Source: Pseudomonas sp. UBA1879 (GTDB lineage Bacteria; Pseudomonadota; Gammaproteobacteria; Pseudomonadales; Pseudomonadaceae). Taken from it: DNA of 64,000 bases. Location: positions 19,057 through 83,056 of the forward strand of contig NZ_DDHJ01000003.1 in NCBI RefSeq assembly GCF_002338065.1, in the 5' to 3' direction. Shown piece after piece: positions 29,789-38,641 of this stretch. The translations under genes were made by a program, and so were the position numbers. Under the pieces are notes generated by a model. That model saw nothing but the letters and a program-made list of their open reading frames with translations. It made no database searches and was not told the DNA's origin. The stretch's first letter is position 1, and the number at the start of each line of letters is the position of its first letter.

Positions 29789-32700
29789 TCAGTCGAGCTT
29801 GGCTTCCGGCGGCTCGGGCACGTCTTTCGGCGCAGTCGGCACTGCAGTCGGCGAAGCCGGGGCTGCAACGGTCTTTTGCTCCTGCTCGATCGGCACCATC
29901 TTGTACTCCTGCCCCTGCATGTTCTTGAGGTAAACCTCCATCTGCCGGAACGAGATGTTGATGTGCTGCTTCTTGAATTCCTTGTTGATGAACCGGTTGA
30001 TTTCATCGAGCACCGGGTTGCGGTCGCCCAGGTCGCGCACGTGCATGCGCAGTTCATGATCCAGCGTGCTTTCGCCGAAGTTCAGGAAGTACACGATCGG
30101 CGCTGGCTCTTTGAGCACGCGCGGGTTCTCATTGGCGGCCTTGATCAGCAGGCTGCGCACCAGGTCCAGGTCCGAACCGTAGTCCACGCCCAGCTTCAGC
30201 GTGACCCGGGTGATGGTGTCTGTGAGCGACCAGTTGATCAATTGCCCGGTGATGAACGTCTTGTTCGGGACGATGATGTCCTTGCGGTCGAAGTCGGTGA
30301 TGGTGGTCGCGCGGATGCGAATCTTGCTGACCGTGCCCGACAGGTTGCCGATGGTGATGGTGTCGCCAATACGCACCGGGCGCTCGAACAAAATCATGAT
30401 GCCGGAGATGAAGTTCGCGAAAATCTCCTGCATCCCGAAGCCCAGACCTACCGACAGCGCAGCCACCAGCCATTGCAACTTGTCCCAACTCACGCCGAGC
30501 GCTGACAGGGTCGAGACGAAGCCGACGCCGGCAATGATGTAGGACAGCAGGGTGGTGGTCGCGTAGGCGCTGCCCTGCTTGAGGTTCAGCTTCGACAGCA
30601 CGAACACCTCTAGCAGGCCCGGCAAGTTGCCCGCCAGGACGAAGGTGATGCCAATGATCACCAGGGCGCCGATAAGGTCGCCGAGGCTGATCGGCACCAT
30701 GCTCATGGTCGCGCCGGTGCCGCTGGTGTACTCGTACAGGGTGATGTTGTCGAGGTAGGAGAACACAGTGATCAGGTCGGCCCACACCAGGTACAGCGCG
30801 CCGATGAAGCCCGCGATCAGGGCCAGACGGATGAGGCGCAATGACTGTTGGTTGACCTGTTCGATATCCAGTGTCGGTTCCTCGACCAGCGCCTCGCCTT
30901 CGCCCGCTTCTTTGGCAGCATTACGTTTCGCCAGAGCGCGCTGGTAGGCCAGACGCCGCGCTGCTACGCCAAGACCGCGAACGAAGGTCGCTTCGATCAC
31001 CAGCCACAGCATCAGCAGGTACAAGGTGTCGATCAACCGATCACTGAGTTTCAGCGCGGTGTAGTAGTAGCCAAAACACACTGCGATGAACAAGGCGACC
31101 GGCAATGCGGTGAACGCCAGCCCTACCGCGCGCCGGAACAGCGAGGCGCTTTCGTGGGTCGGGCTGGTCAGCAGCAGACGCGCCAGCAGCCAGGCCATCA
31201 ACGCATAGCAGGTCAGGACGACGGCGATGCCGATCACGTCATCAGCCAGTGCCGAAGGCTCGTGCTCGGCGACGGCCACCACGGTGACCAGCGCCAGGAC
31301 GACGAGGCCCAGGCGGCGAATCCAGCCTCGCAGAAATTCGACCTGGGATTTCTCCCAACGGAAATGCAACTGCGCCACACCGCCCGGCGCGAGGATGCGG
31401 TACGCGGTATAGAACACCAGCCAGGCCAGCGACAGCTGCAGCAGCGCGGCGCCGAGATTGATGTTTTGCTCCCGGGCATCGATCTGCAGTGCCAGCGCGC
31501 AAGATGCCAGCGCCAGCGACAGCGGCATCGCCAGCAGAACGTTGATGATGATCGCCAGCGGCGTTTGCCACTGCCGATCACGCTTGAAGTGGCCGATGTC
31601 GGCATGCAGGCGGTTGAGCTTGTCGTACAGCGCGTCGCGCTTCCACATCAGGCCGCCGATCACCAACAACAGAGGCAGAAAGATCAAGGGGCGCTGGGTC
31701 AGGCCATCGCTGAGCTCACTGAACGTCGAGGTCCACGGCAGGGTCGTGATCTGTTTCATCAAACGGGGCTGAACCCGCTCAAACCACTCCAGATCCAGCG
31801 GCTTGTTGCTGGGGATCCAGAACATCTGCTCGTCCAGCGTCTGACGCAGGCTGATCGCCGTGCTGACCAGCTGCTTCTGGTTGAGTTGCAGGGTAATGGA
31901 TTCGTTGAGCAATGCGCTCAGCTCGCGATTCAGCCGCTCCAGCAGGTCAGAGCGGGTCGTGGCCAGGTCCAGCAGGGTTTTGCGCAGGGCAGGCGTTACG
32001 TCTTCCGGCTTTTGAGTGGCGAGCAGGTTATCGACGTAAGTCGCCGGGTTGCTCATCTGCTCACGCTGTTGATTCACCTCGAACTGATACAGGCGAATGT
32101 CGGCAATTTCGTCCGCCAGCCCGCTGTCGAGCTTGAGCTTGGGCAGCGATTGTTTCTGTTTGTAGAGAATCTTGGAGAGCAGCAGGCTGCCGCTCAACAC
32201 GTTGATCTGCTCGTCGAGGGCCGCGTCGGTTTGCGTGATGGCGTCAAGTTGCGTTTTGGTCTTGAGGTTCTGCTGGGTCAGCTCGTTCAGGCGATCAGTG
32301 CCGCGCAGCAGGTAGTCGGACAGCTTCAGGTTGGCTGCACTTTCGGTGGCAAGCAGGCTGCTGCCGCCGGCTTTCTGCGCTTCGATCGACAGCTGCGTCA
32401 CGGTTTCCTGGGACTGTGCGCGGCGTTTGTCGTTGATCAGGGTCTGCAGGTCCTGGATTTCCTGGTCCTGGCGCGACACTTTTTCCGTTAGCAGATCGCG
32501 CTGACTGCCGCCCAAGTCCTGCAATTGGCTATTGCCGGCCAGTTCCTGGCGACGCAGGGCGATCAGGGCGTTGATCGAAGCCAGCTCGGCATTCAGCTGA
32601 TTGCGCTGGTCATTGCTGATCGACTTGCCGCCGTCTTTGCCGGACTTGAGGATGGCATTGATAGTCTGGATGCGAGTCTGACTGTTGCTGATTTCCGCTT

Positions 32701-33172
32701 GAGCCCGTTCGGGACGCGTCTGCGCGGTAATGGTCAGGCTGTTGGCGTCGTTCAACGCCTTCTGCAGATCGGCCTGCTGTGCGCTGCGCTGGCTGAGCAG
32801 CTGTTCAAGCTGCGGCACGTCTTGATTGGCGTAACGCTGGGCAACCGGAACCGTCTTGCTGGCTTTGAGCTTGATCAACTCGCGCTGGTTTTCGCTGGTC
32901 TGTCTCGGGGCATCGGCCAATTGTTTCTTCAGGTCTTCCAGCTTTTGCTTGTTGTCCTTCTGGCTCGCGAGAAACCCAAGCGTCTGTTCCAGCACTTGCT
33001 GCAGCGCTTTCTGGTCATCGGGCGACAGTTTGCGATCGGCGATCTTGTCCAGACTCTGCTGAACGGCGTCGCTGCTCGGTGGAGGAGTGTCGGCGGCAAA
33101 GGCCGTGACGTTGGAAAGGCAAAGCCCCAGCAAGGCTGAGGCAAGAAAAGTACGCAGCGAGAACATAGACAC
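29789..33172 (-). CDS. mscK: MscK/KefA-type mechanosensitive channel
   Basis: 1127 aa. A signal peptide (about residues 1-27) leads a large periplasmic region rich in coiled coil (to about residue 480). A series of membrane helices follows, then the C-terminal MscS core with the pore-lining helix and FGMQEIFANFISGIMILFERPVRIGDTITIG. It opens under membrane tension to release ions and osmolytes. The start is a GTG with an ATG two codons later as an alternative. It sits in the PA5022 position, between nhaP2 and selO. Confidence 0.93.
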   Translation of the reverse strand: MSMFSLRTFLASALLGLCLSNVTAFAADTPPPSSDAVQQSLDKIADRKLSPDDQKALQQVLEQTLGFLASQKDNKQKLEDLKKQLADAPRQTSENQRELIKLKASKTVPVAQRYANQDVPQLEQLLSQRSAQQADLQKALNDANSLTITAQTRPERAQAEISNSQTRIQTINAILKSGKDGGKSISNDQRNQLNAELASINALIALRRQELAGNSQLQDLGGSQRDLLTEKVSRQDQEIQDLQTLINDKRRAQSQETVTQLSIEAQKAGGSSLLATESAANLKLSDYLLRGTDRLNELTQQNLKTKTQLDAITQTDAALDEQINVLSGSLLLSKILYKQKQSLPKLKLDSGLADEIADIRLYQFEVNQQREQMSNPATYVDNLLATQKPEDVTPALRKTLLDLATTRSDLLERLNRELSALLNESITLQLNQKQLVSTAISLRQTLDEQMFWIPSNKPLDLEWFERVQPRLMKQITTLPWTSTFSELSDGLTQRPLIFLPLLLVIGGLMWKRDALYDKLNRLHADIGHFKRDRQWQTPLAIIINVLLAMPLSLALASCALALQIDAREQNINLGAALLQLSLAWLVFYTAYRILAPGGVAQLHFRWEKSQVEFLRGWIRRLGLVVLALVTVVAVAEHEPSALADDVIGIAVVLTCYALMAWLLARLLLTSPTHESASLFRRAVGLAFTALPVALFIAVCFGYYYTALKLSDRLIDTLYLLMLWLVIEATFVRGLGVAARRLAYQRALAKRNAAKEAGEGEALVEEPTLDIEQVNQQSLRLIRLALIAGFIGALYLVWADLITVFSYLDNITLYEYTSGTGATMSMVPISLGDLIGALVIIGITFVLAGNLPGLLEVFVLSKLNLKQGSAYATTTLLSYIIAGVGFVSTLSALGVSWDKLQWLVAALSVGLGFGMQEIFANFISGIMILFERPVRIGDTITIGNLSGTVSKIRIRATTITDFDRKDIIVPNKTFITGQLINWSLTDTITRVTLKLGVDYGSDLDLVRSLLIKAANENPRVLKEPAPIVYFLNFGESTLDHELRMHVRDLGDRNPVLDEINRFINKEFKKQHINISFRQMEVYLKNMQGQEYKMVPIEQEQKTVAAPASPTAVPTAPKDVPEPPEAKLD

Positions 33173-33202
33173 CGGGTCGAACGATCAGGAAAGAGGAGCA
33201 GT

Positions 33203-34945
33203 TTAGAGGAACAACCCGGGGCCCGGGCGGCTTCCTTCGGGGAATCTGACGCCCACTTTGAGGATCTTGTTCCCTTCCATCACTGCAACTGTCCAGATAG
33301 TTCCGTTCCATTCGATCTGGTCGCCCACAATGGGCGCGCCACGATTCTTCTGCATGATGAACTGGCTCAGCGGCATATTCTGATCCAGGCCGTCGAGCTT
33401 CAAACCGTACAACGCCGCGACAGCCCCGAGTTGAGCGTCTCCCTCGAGGACGAAGTCGCCGAAGAAGCGTAGATCCAGACCCCGCTGTGGCGCCTGACTG
33501 AACAGCTTGCCCAAGGCCGGAAGGTCATGTTCGTGGCCGATGACGCACAGCAAGTCGCCTGTTTCCAGAACCGTACTACCCGACGGATGGAGCAGCTGTT
33601 GACCCCTGAACAGGGCCGCGATCCGGGTGCCCTCGGGCATTTTCAGCTCGCGAAGCGCTGCCCCAATGCACCATTTCTCCGCGCCCAGTCGATAAACGAA
33701 CAGCTCCCATTCACTGGTCACGTGTACTTCCAGCGCCGCGCGGGAGATCGGCGCAGGGTCAGGCGGAACCGTCACCTTCAGCCATTTCGCCATCCACGGC
33801 AGGCTCGTGCCCTGCACCAACAGCGACACCAGCACGATAAAGAACGCCAGGTTGAAGAACAGTTGCGCTTGCGGCAGGCCCGCCATCAATGGGAACACCG
33901 CCAGAATGATTGGCACCGCGCCACGCAGGCCGACCCAGGCAATAAAAGCCTTCTCACGCCTATGGAACACGCGAAACGGCAATAGGCCGGCGAGCACCGA
34001 CAGCGGCCGCGCCACGAGGATCATCCACAGCGCCAGGCCCAGCGCAGGCAAGGCAATCGGCAGCAAGTCATGAGGCGTGACCAGCAGGCCCAACACCAAG
34101 AACATGCCGATTTGCGCAAGCCAGGCCATGCCGTCGAGCATGTGCAGGATGCCGTGGCGACTGCGAATCGGCTTGTTACCCAAGACCAGACCGCATAGAT
34201 AGACCGCCAGAAAGCCGCTGCCGTGGATGGCGTTGGTCAGTGCGAAGACGGCCAGACCGCCTGCAATCACCAGAATCGGGTACAGGCCGTTGGCCAGGTT
34301 GATACGGTTGACGAGTTGCAACATCAGCCAGCCGCCGCCAAGACCGATGATGGCGCCGATGCCGAACTCTTGAATCAGGTGGCCCAACAGGCTCCAGTGC
34401 AGGCCGGTCTGGCCGCTGGACAGCATGTCGATCAGGGTGACCGTCAGGAACACCGCCATCGGATCGTTGCTGCCGGATTCGATTTCGAGGCTGGCCGTCA
34501 CCCGTTCGTTCAGGCCCTTGCCACCCAACAGCGAGAACACCGCGGCGGCGTCTGTGGAGCCAACGATGGCGCCAATCAACAGGCCTTGCACGATGCTCAG
34601 GTCGAACAGCCAGGCGGCGACCATGCCGGTCAACCCCGTGGTGATCAACACGCCGACCGTGGCCAGGGATAAAGCAGGCCAGAGCGCTACGCGAAAACTC
34701 GCGACCCGCGTTCGCAGGCCACCGTCGAGCAGGATCACGGCCAGCGCAAGGTTGCCGACCAGATACGCCGTCGGGTAGTTATCGAAGATGATGCCGCCGC
34801 CATCGACCCCCGCTGCCATGCCGACCGCGAGGATGATGACCAGAATCGGAATGCCCAGTCGCGACGATAGCGAACTGACCAGAATACTCGCGCCCACCAG
34901 CAACGCGCCGATCAGGAACAGGCTGTTGATGGTCGTCGCATCCAA
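33203..34945 (-). CDS. nhaP2: K(+)/H(+) antiporter NhaP2 (CvrA)
   Basis: 580 aa. About twelve membrane helices of the CPA1 fold include LEIESGSNDPMAVFLTVTLI, with the transport-site Asp residues, and WVGLRGAVPIILAVFP. A cytoplasmic RCK_C-like domain (about 400-490, TRIAALFRGQQLLHPSGSTV) and a CorC-type C-terminal domain follow. I place the start at TTG 34945 (DATTINSLFLIG), preceded by GGAG, because P. aeruginosa CvrA begins exactly there; the frame remains open about 50 codons upstream. Confidence 0.93.
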   Translation of the reverse strand: MDATTINSLFLIGALLVGASILVSSLSSRLGIPILVIILAVGMAAGVDGGGIIFDNYPTAYLVGNLALAVILLDGGLRTRVASFRVALWPALSLATVGVLITTGLTGMVAAWLFDLSIVQGLLIGAIVGSTDAAAVFSLLGGKGLNERVTASLEIESGSNDPMAVFLTVTLIDMLSSGQTGLHWSLLGHLIQEFGIGAIIGLGGGWLMLQLVNRINLANGLYPILVIAGGLAVFALTNAIHGSGFLAVYLCGLVLGNKPIRSRHGILHMLDGMAWLAQIGMFLVLGLLVTPHDLLPIALPALGLALWMILVARPLSVLAGLLPFRVFHRREKAFIAWVGLRGAVPIILAVFPLMAGLPQAQLFFNLAFFIVLVSLLVQGTSLPWMAKWLKVTVPPDPAPISRAALEVHVTSEWELFVYRLGAEKWCIGAALRELKMPEGTRIAALFRGQQLLHPSGSTVLETGDLLCVIGHEHDLPALGKLFSQAPQRGLDLRFFGDFVLEGDAQLGAVAALYGLKLDGLDQNMPLSQFIMQKNRGAPIVGDQIEWNGTIWTVAVMEGNKILKVGVRFPEGSRPGPGLFL

Positions 34946-34982
34946 GGGCGGTACTCCAGACAAAAGCAGAAATGAACGCATG

Positions 34983-35005
34983 CGTGGACTGACATGCAGT
35001 CCACG
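34983..35005. repeat. 8-bp perfect inverted repeat upstream of the toxin gene
   Basis: CGTGGACT and AGTCCACG flank a GACATGC spacer in the gap between the divergent nhaP2 and toxin genes. It could be an operator or an RNA hairpin. Confidence 0.55.
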
Positions 35006-35036
35006 TGCCAAGGGATTTAACCCGTTGAATTGGCAG

Positions 35037-35081
35037 GCTGTCAAAGGCTTCTGCCAGTGGAGGGCTGAAGCCTTTGACAGC
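35037..35081. repeat. 15-bp perfect inverted repeat upstream of the toxin gene
   Basis: GCTGTCAAAGGCTTC (35037-35051) and its exact inverted copy (35067-35081) flank a 15-base loop, about 140 bases before the toxin start. No T-run follows and the sequence differs from the REP family of this window. Confidence 0.65.
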
Positions 35082-35218
35082 GTGCTTCGAGGTGTGAGCC
35101 TCAATAGTTGCGCGCGATGCCATCAACAGGGCGTGCAGAGTGCGGTAATTATGTATCGCATGTTCGAATCTTCTATCGGTTAGCGTGGGGCCTCTGATCA
35201 CTGACAAGGATGTCGACT

Positions 35219-38200
35219 ATGAAAAAGAATTTGGAGTCCTCCGCATACACGATGCCGTCGCGCGTTCGGCAACGTAGCTTTTCGATTTTTCATCCACGGC
35301 CAGATCCTGAGGTAGATGAAGCTGCCGACGGCATCGGCTATGAAGTCGGGCCGCCCGGGGGAGAATGGCCGCAAATCGTGCCGATCGAAGACGGAGGGCA
35401 TGACCCACACCACACTTTGCTGCTGACGGAGTTCTTGGCCAGCAAGGATTTAAGCTTCCCTTCCCCCAAAGCTTTCGCTCACGACAAGGCCAAGGCTTAT
35501 GTTCTGGAGCATCTGGAGCTGGACATCGATCCCGATGACCTGATCATTGCTACGCTCTACATCGACGCCGCCGACCAGGGCGATCAGAGGGCGAACCTTG
35601 CGTATTCGATGACGCTGACTGAAGCCCTGATGCGCAATTGGCAGCAGGAGGGCGATGGCCACTTCTACGATCATCTCGGAACGCTGGAGGACTGGCGGCT
35701 TGAAGGGTATCCCGCGGTCATTTCGGAAGAACCTCTGTCGCTCGACCAGTGTTTTGCCTATGAAGCGATCTTCCGCAAGAACGTTCCCCAGCACTTCGAC
35801 GGGTCCGCCCAGGTCCATCTGGACCCCAAACCCTTCAAGCGCTTCATTTGGGAGACTGATCTCCAGTCCCACTACGAGGAGCTGCTCAACGATTTCTGGG
35901 CCGCGCACAGGGATGACTATCACTTGTTCATCAAGGCTTCGCTTTTGCGGGCGGCCTACGTCCAGTATGAAGAAGGCTCGCTAGGTGACGAGGATAAGGC
36001 GCTTGTCCTCGACGCTTTAGGCTTGAAACCTGAACAAGCGTGGGAAACGTTGACGTTCGAGGCATTTCGGGACGCGCCTTTGAATTCACGGCACGTGACG
36101 ATTCGCGAGCTCGACATTTATTGCTACACCGCCACCGACATCATTGTGCTCAAGGATGAGCGCACTGAGAGATTGGTGATGTACATCCCCGGCAACTCGT
36201 CGCCGCTGCACGGTTTCGACGACATGGCCGCCTTGCGCGACTGGTTTGCGTTGCAATGTCGGTACACCGAGCGACGAACAGCGCTGGAAGGGCATTTTCG
36301 AGTCGAGGACGGGCCTGACGGCATCTTTCACAGCGGCCTGCAGTCGTCCCTCAAGGGATTGGGTGCCTACCCGAACTGGTTCATCGGCAATACGCATTAC
36401 TGGAATCCCGCCACAGAAATCAACTTGGGCCCGGCGCTCTCCCCATGGCCGTTTTCCCACTTCAGGAAAAATCTTCAGCTTCGACTGAAATCCGATGCAA
36501 AACGTTTGATCCGCAGTCGTGCGGATTACAACAAGGAAACGGCGGCGGAGATCCTGTCAGCCGCGATCAACCTCACCGGCGTGATCGCGATGGTGGTGCC
36601 AGGTTTGTGGGCGCCCCTCGCGGTGATGTCTGTGGCGCTGATCGGCCTGGGAGCCGATCAGGTGATCGAGGGGACTGTCGAAGAGCAACATGAAGGGGCA
36701 GGGCGGATTGTCTTTGGCGTTCTGAACGCGGTGCCCGCGCTCGCAGAAGGCGCTGGAAAGTTGCTCGGCGCGGCCGCGGTCAAAGGGGAGCCTGTCGCAG
36801 CAGGTGCAGCCGATGAGGTGGGGCAGAAAACCGCCGGTGCTAGCGACGAGGAACGTGCCGCCGCCTTGGCCGAAGCGGAACGCGCAGAAGCGCATGCGAC
36901 GGAGGAGAAGCAAGCGCGTGCGACTGAGTCCGAAGATGAACGCGGGGCGCGACGGGATCAGGAGGAGCAGCGTCGAGCAGACCTGAGAGCGCATCACGCG
37001 GCCCAATTCGACGCTGTGAAAGCCTTTGGTGTCGAGCCGGCAGGGTTGCGCTCGCTGAGTCCTGCGCTGAGGGCTGATCTCGCCAGCTTCGAATATGTCG
37101 ATGAACTGCCTACTGGCGGAGAGTGGAAAAGTCAGGATGAAGGAAACGTCTACAGCGTTCTTGACGACGCCTCCGGAAGTGACATCCATTTCGCTCGCGT
37201 CCACGCGAAAATCTACCGCGTGGAGTTTGTTGAAAATGCCCGCCAGTATCGGATCATTTCGACGAGCGATTCGACGCTCAAGGGACCGTACGTCAAAAAG
37301 CTAAAAGGCTATTACTCCGACATTGATGTCAGGCTCGGACTGCGGGGTGGGGACAGCTACGTACATGGGGGCGAACCTGTTCACGAGATCGCTCCGGTCA
37401 AAGAGGAAATTCCACTGGTACTCGCACAGCCGCCCCTGTTCGTGGAGATCCCGCTGGACGGTATCGAGGTACGGCCGGTGGTGGGCAATGACGGTCAGGC
37501 AATCGATCAGTTCTTCATTCCTAATCCATCGAAAGACGTTCGGGTGTCCTATGACGTGGATCTGGGTTGCTGGAAAAAGAACGCCGTCGAGTATCACTGG
37601 ATGGACAACAACGGCGTCTGGAAATCCGGGACCGAAAGCAAGTTTCTCAAGGCCAGGAGCAAACTGCTGTCGCCGGTGAAAAGCGAGATTTATAAATTTC
37701 CGCGCGTGCCCGGCGTGGCAGAAGACGCACAGGCGGTGAACCGCACCGTTCACCACGTCTGGCTAGGCAGCAGGCTTCCGGATGAACATTTGATCGCCGG
37801 GATGAAAGCCAACATGGAGACCAGCCCAGACCTCAGCTTCATTCTGCATATTCAGATTGATGACACTGCCATCGTTGATGGGGCCAGCCCGCAGGCTCAA
37901 CTGCAGGCGGCGTTTGCGGGGCATCCGAATATGACCATTTCGAACCTCGAAGAAGAGCCGTTCTTTGCCCATTTCAGGGAAAGCCCGCATACCGCCGAAC
38001 CCTTCAACTACTTCCGTGAAGGCAGTGGCCAAAACTATGCAGCGGCATCGGACGTGTTGCGCTATTCGTTGTTGCATGAGTACGGCGGTATCTACATGGA
38101 TTGCGACGACGTGATCAAGGTGTCGTTCGAGGGGCAAGCGCTGAATGCGGGGCCGAACGATGTATTGATGGGGGAGGCTGTGTCGTCGTCGCGCATGGAT

Positions 38201-38590
38201 TTCTTCGGTCCTGGCAACAGCCATTTTGCCAGTCATCCGGGTAATCCTGTGCTGCGAGAGGTGCAGAACACCTTGTACGCGCGCTTCAAGGACGAACTCG
38301 ATGCGCTTGTCAGCATGGAAGCAGACAAGTCTCAGGTGATCGACGGGAAAAACCCTTACATGACCAAGGTGTTTTTTGTGACAGGGCCGCGCTTGTTGCT
38401 GGACACGCTGAAGAGCGTTCGCCCTGACTACGCGGCTTTGCTCGACAATGCGCTTCATGCAAAACCGGGCGTTCTGTCGCTGACCTATCAGGAGTACGTG
38501 CTCGAGGCTGAGGACTTCTATGTCCCGTTCGGACGACGGCTGAAAATTACCGCCGGTGCCGAAAACTCGTGGCACTCGGCGGCCACTTGA
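35219..38590 (+). CDS. large TcdA/TcdB-like glycosyltransferase toxin with DUF6543-type N-terminus
   Basis: 1123 aa from ATG 35219, chosen because AAGGA lies eight bases upstream; ATG 35210 adds three residues. Numbers below count from 35210. The N-terminal half looks like the DUF6543 (dermonecrotic-toxin-like) region: LVMYIPGNSSPLHGFDDMA and LKGLGAYPNWF. A hydrophobic stretch (about 447-488) and an Ala/Glu/Arg-rich helix (about 540-607) follow. The last 280 residues match the GT-A catalytic domain of large clostridial toxins: VHHVWLG (Trp851), SDVLR (Asp948, Arg951) and GGIYMDCDD (Tyr962, DXD 964-966), with Trp1121 in a terminal NSWH. Spacing among these equals that of the TcdB active site. 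There is no signal peptide. It should glycosylate a host or rival protein; target and export route are unknown. It lies between genes adjacent in PAO1. Confidence 0.85.
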   Translation: MKKNLESSAYTMPSRVRQRSFSIFHPRPDPEVDEAADGIGYEVGPPGGEWPQIVPIEDGGHDPHHTLLLTEFLASKDLSFPSPKAFAHDKAKAYVLEHLELDIDPDDLIIATLYIDAADQGDQRANLAYSMTLTEALMRNWQQEGDGHFYDHLGTLEDWRLEGYPAVISEEPLSLDQCFAYEAIFRKNVPQHFDGSAQVHLDPKPFKRFIWETDLQSHYEELLNDFWAAHRDDYHLFIKASLLRAAYVQYEEGSLGDEDKALVLDALGLKPEQAWETLTFEAFRDAPLNSRHVTIRELDIYCYTATDIIVLKDERTERLVMYIPGNSSPLHGFDDMAALRDWFALQCRYTERRTALEGHFRVEDGPDGIFHSGLQSSLKGLGAYPNWFIGNTHYWNPATEINLGPALSPWPFSHFRKNLQLRLKSDAKRLIRSRADYNKETAAEILSAAINLTGVIAMVVPGLWAPLAVMSVALIGLGADQVIEGTVEEQHEGAGRIVFGVLNAVPALAEGAGKLLGAAAVKGEPVAAGAADEVGQKTAGASDEERAAALAEAERAEAHATEEKQARATESEDERGARRDQEEQRRADLRAHHAAQFDAVKAFGVEPAGLRSLSPALRADLASFEYVDELPTGGEWKSQDEGNVYSVLDDASGSDIHFARVHAKIYRVEFVENARQYRIISTSDSTLKGPYVKKLKGYYSDIDVRLGLRGGDSYVHGGEPVHEIAPVKEEIPLVLAQPPLFVEIPLDGIEVRPVVGNDGQAIDQFFIPNPSKDVRVSYDVDLGCWKKNAVEYHWMDNNGVWKSGTESKFLKARSKLLSPVKSEIYKFPRVPGVAEDAQAVNRTVHHVWLGSRLPDEHLIAGMKANMETSPDLSFILHIQIDDTAIVDGASPQAQLQAAFAGHPNMTISNLEEEPFFAHFRESPHTAEPFNYFREGSGQNYAAASDVLRYSLLHEYGGIYMDCDDVIKVSFEGQALNAGPNDVLMGEAVSSSRMDFFGPGNSHFASHPGNPVLREVQNTLYARFKDELDALVSMEADKSQVIDGKNPYMTKVFFVTGPRLLLDTLKSVRPDYAALLDNALHAKPGVLSLTYQEYVLEAEDFYVPFGRRLKITAGAENSWHSAAT

Positions 38591-38641
38591 ACCGTTGATC
38601 GATAGGCGGCGAAATGAGCCTTGCCTCACGCGCCGCTTATC

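Noticed and set aside
30848..32491. 547-codon open frame antisense to mscK
   Set aside because: Gln/Arg/Val-rich translation with no motif, the typical shadow of a GC-rich gene.
35031..35060. Possible sigma-54 promoter (TTGGCAG...) before the toxin
   Set aside because: The GC element at the -12 position (TTGCA-like) is missing; the resemblance comes from the inverted repeat arm.
34946..35218. HrpL-type promoter (GGAACC-N16-CCAC) that would mark a type III effector
   Set aside because: I looked for it upstream of the toxin and of the frameshifted gene at 27322 and found no acceptable match.
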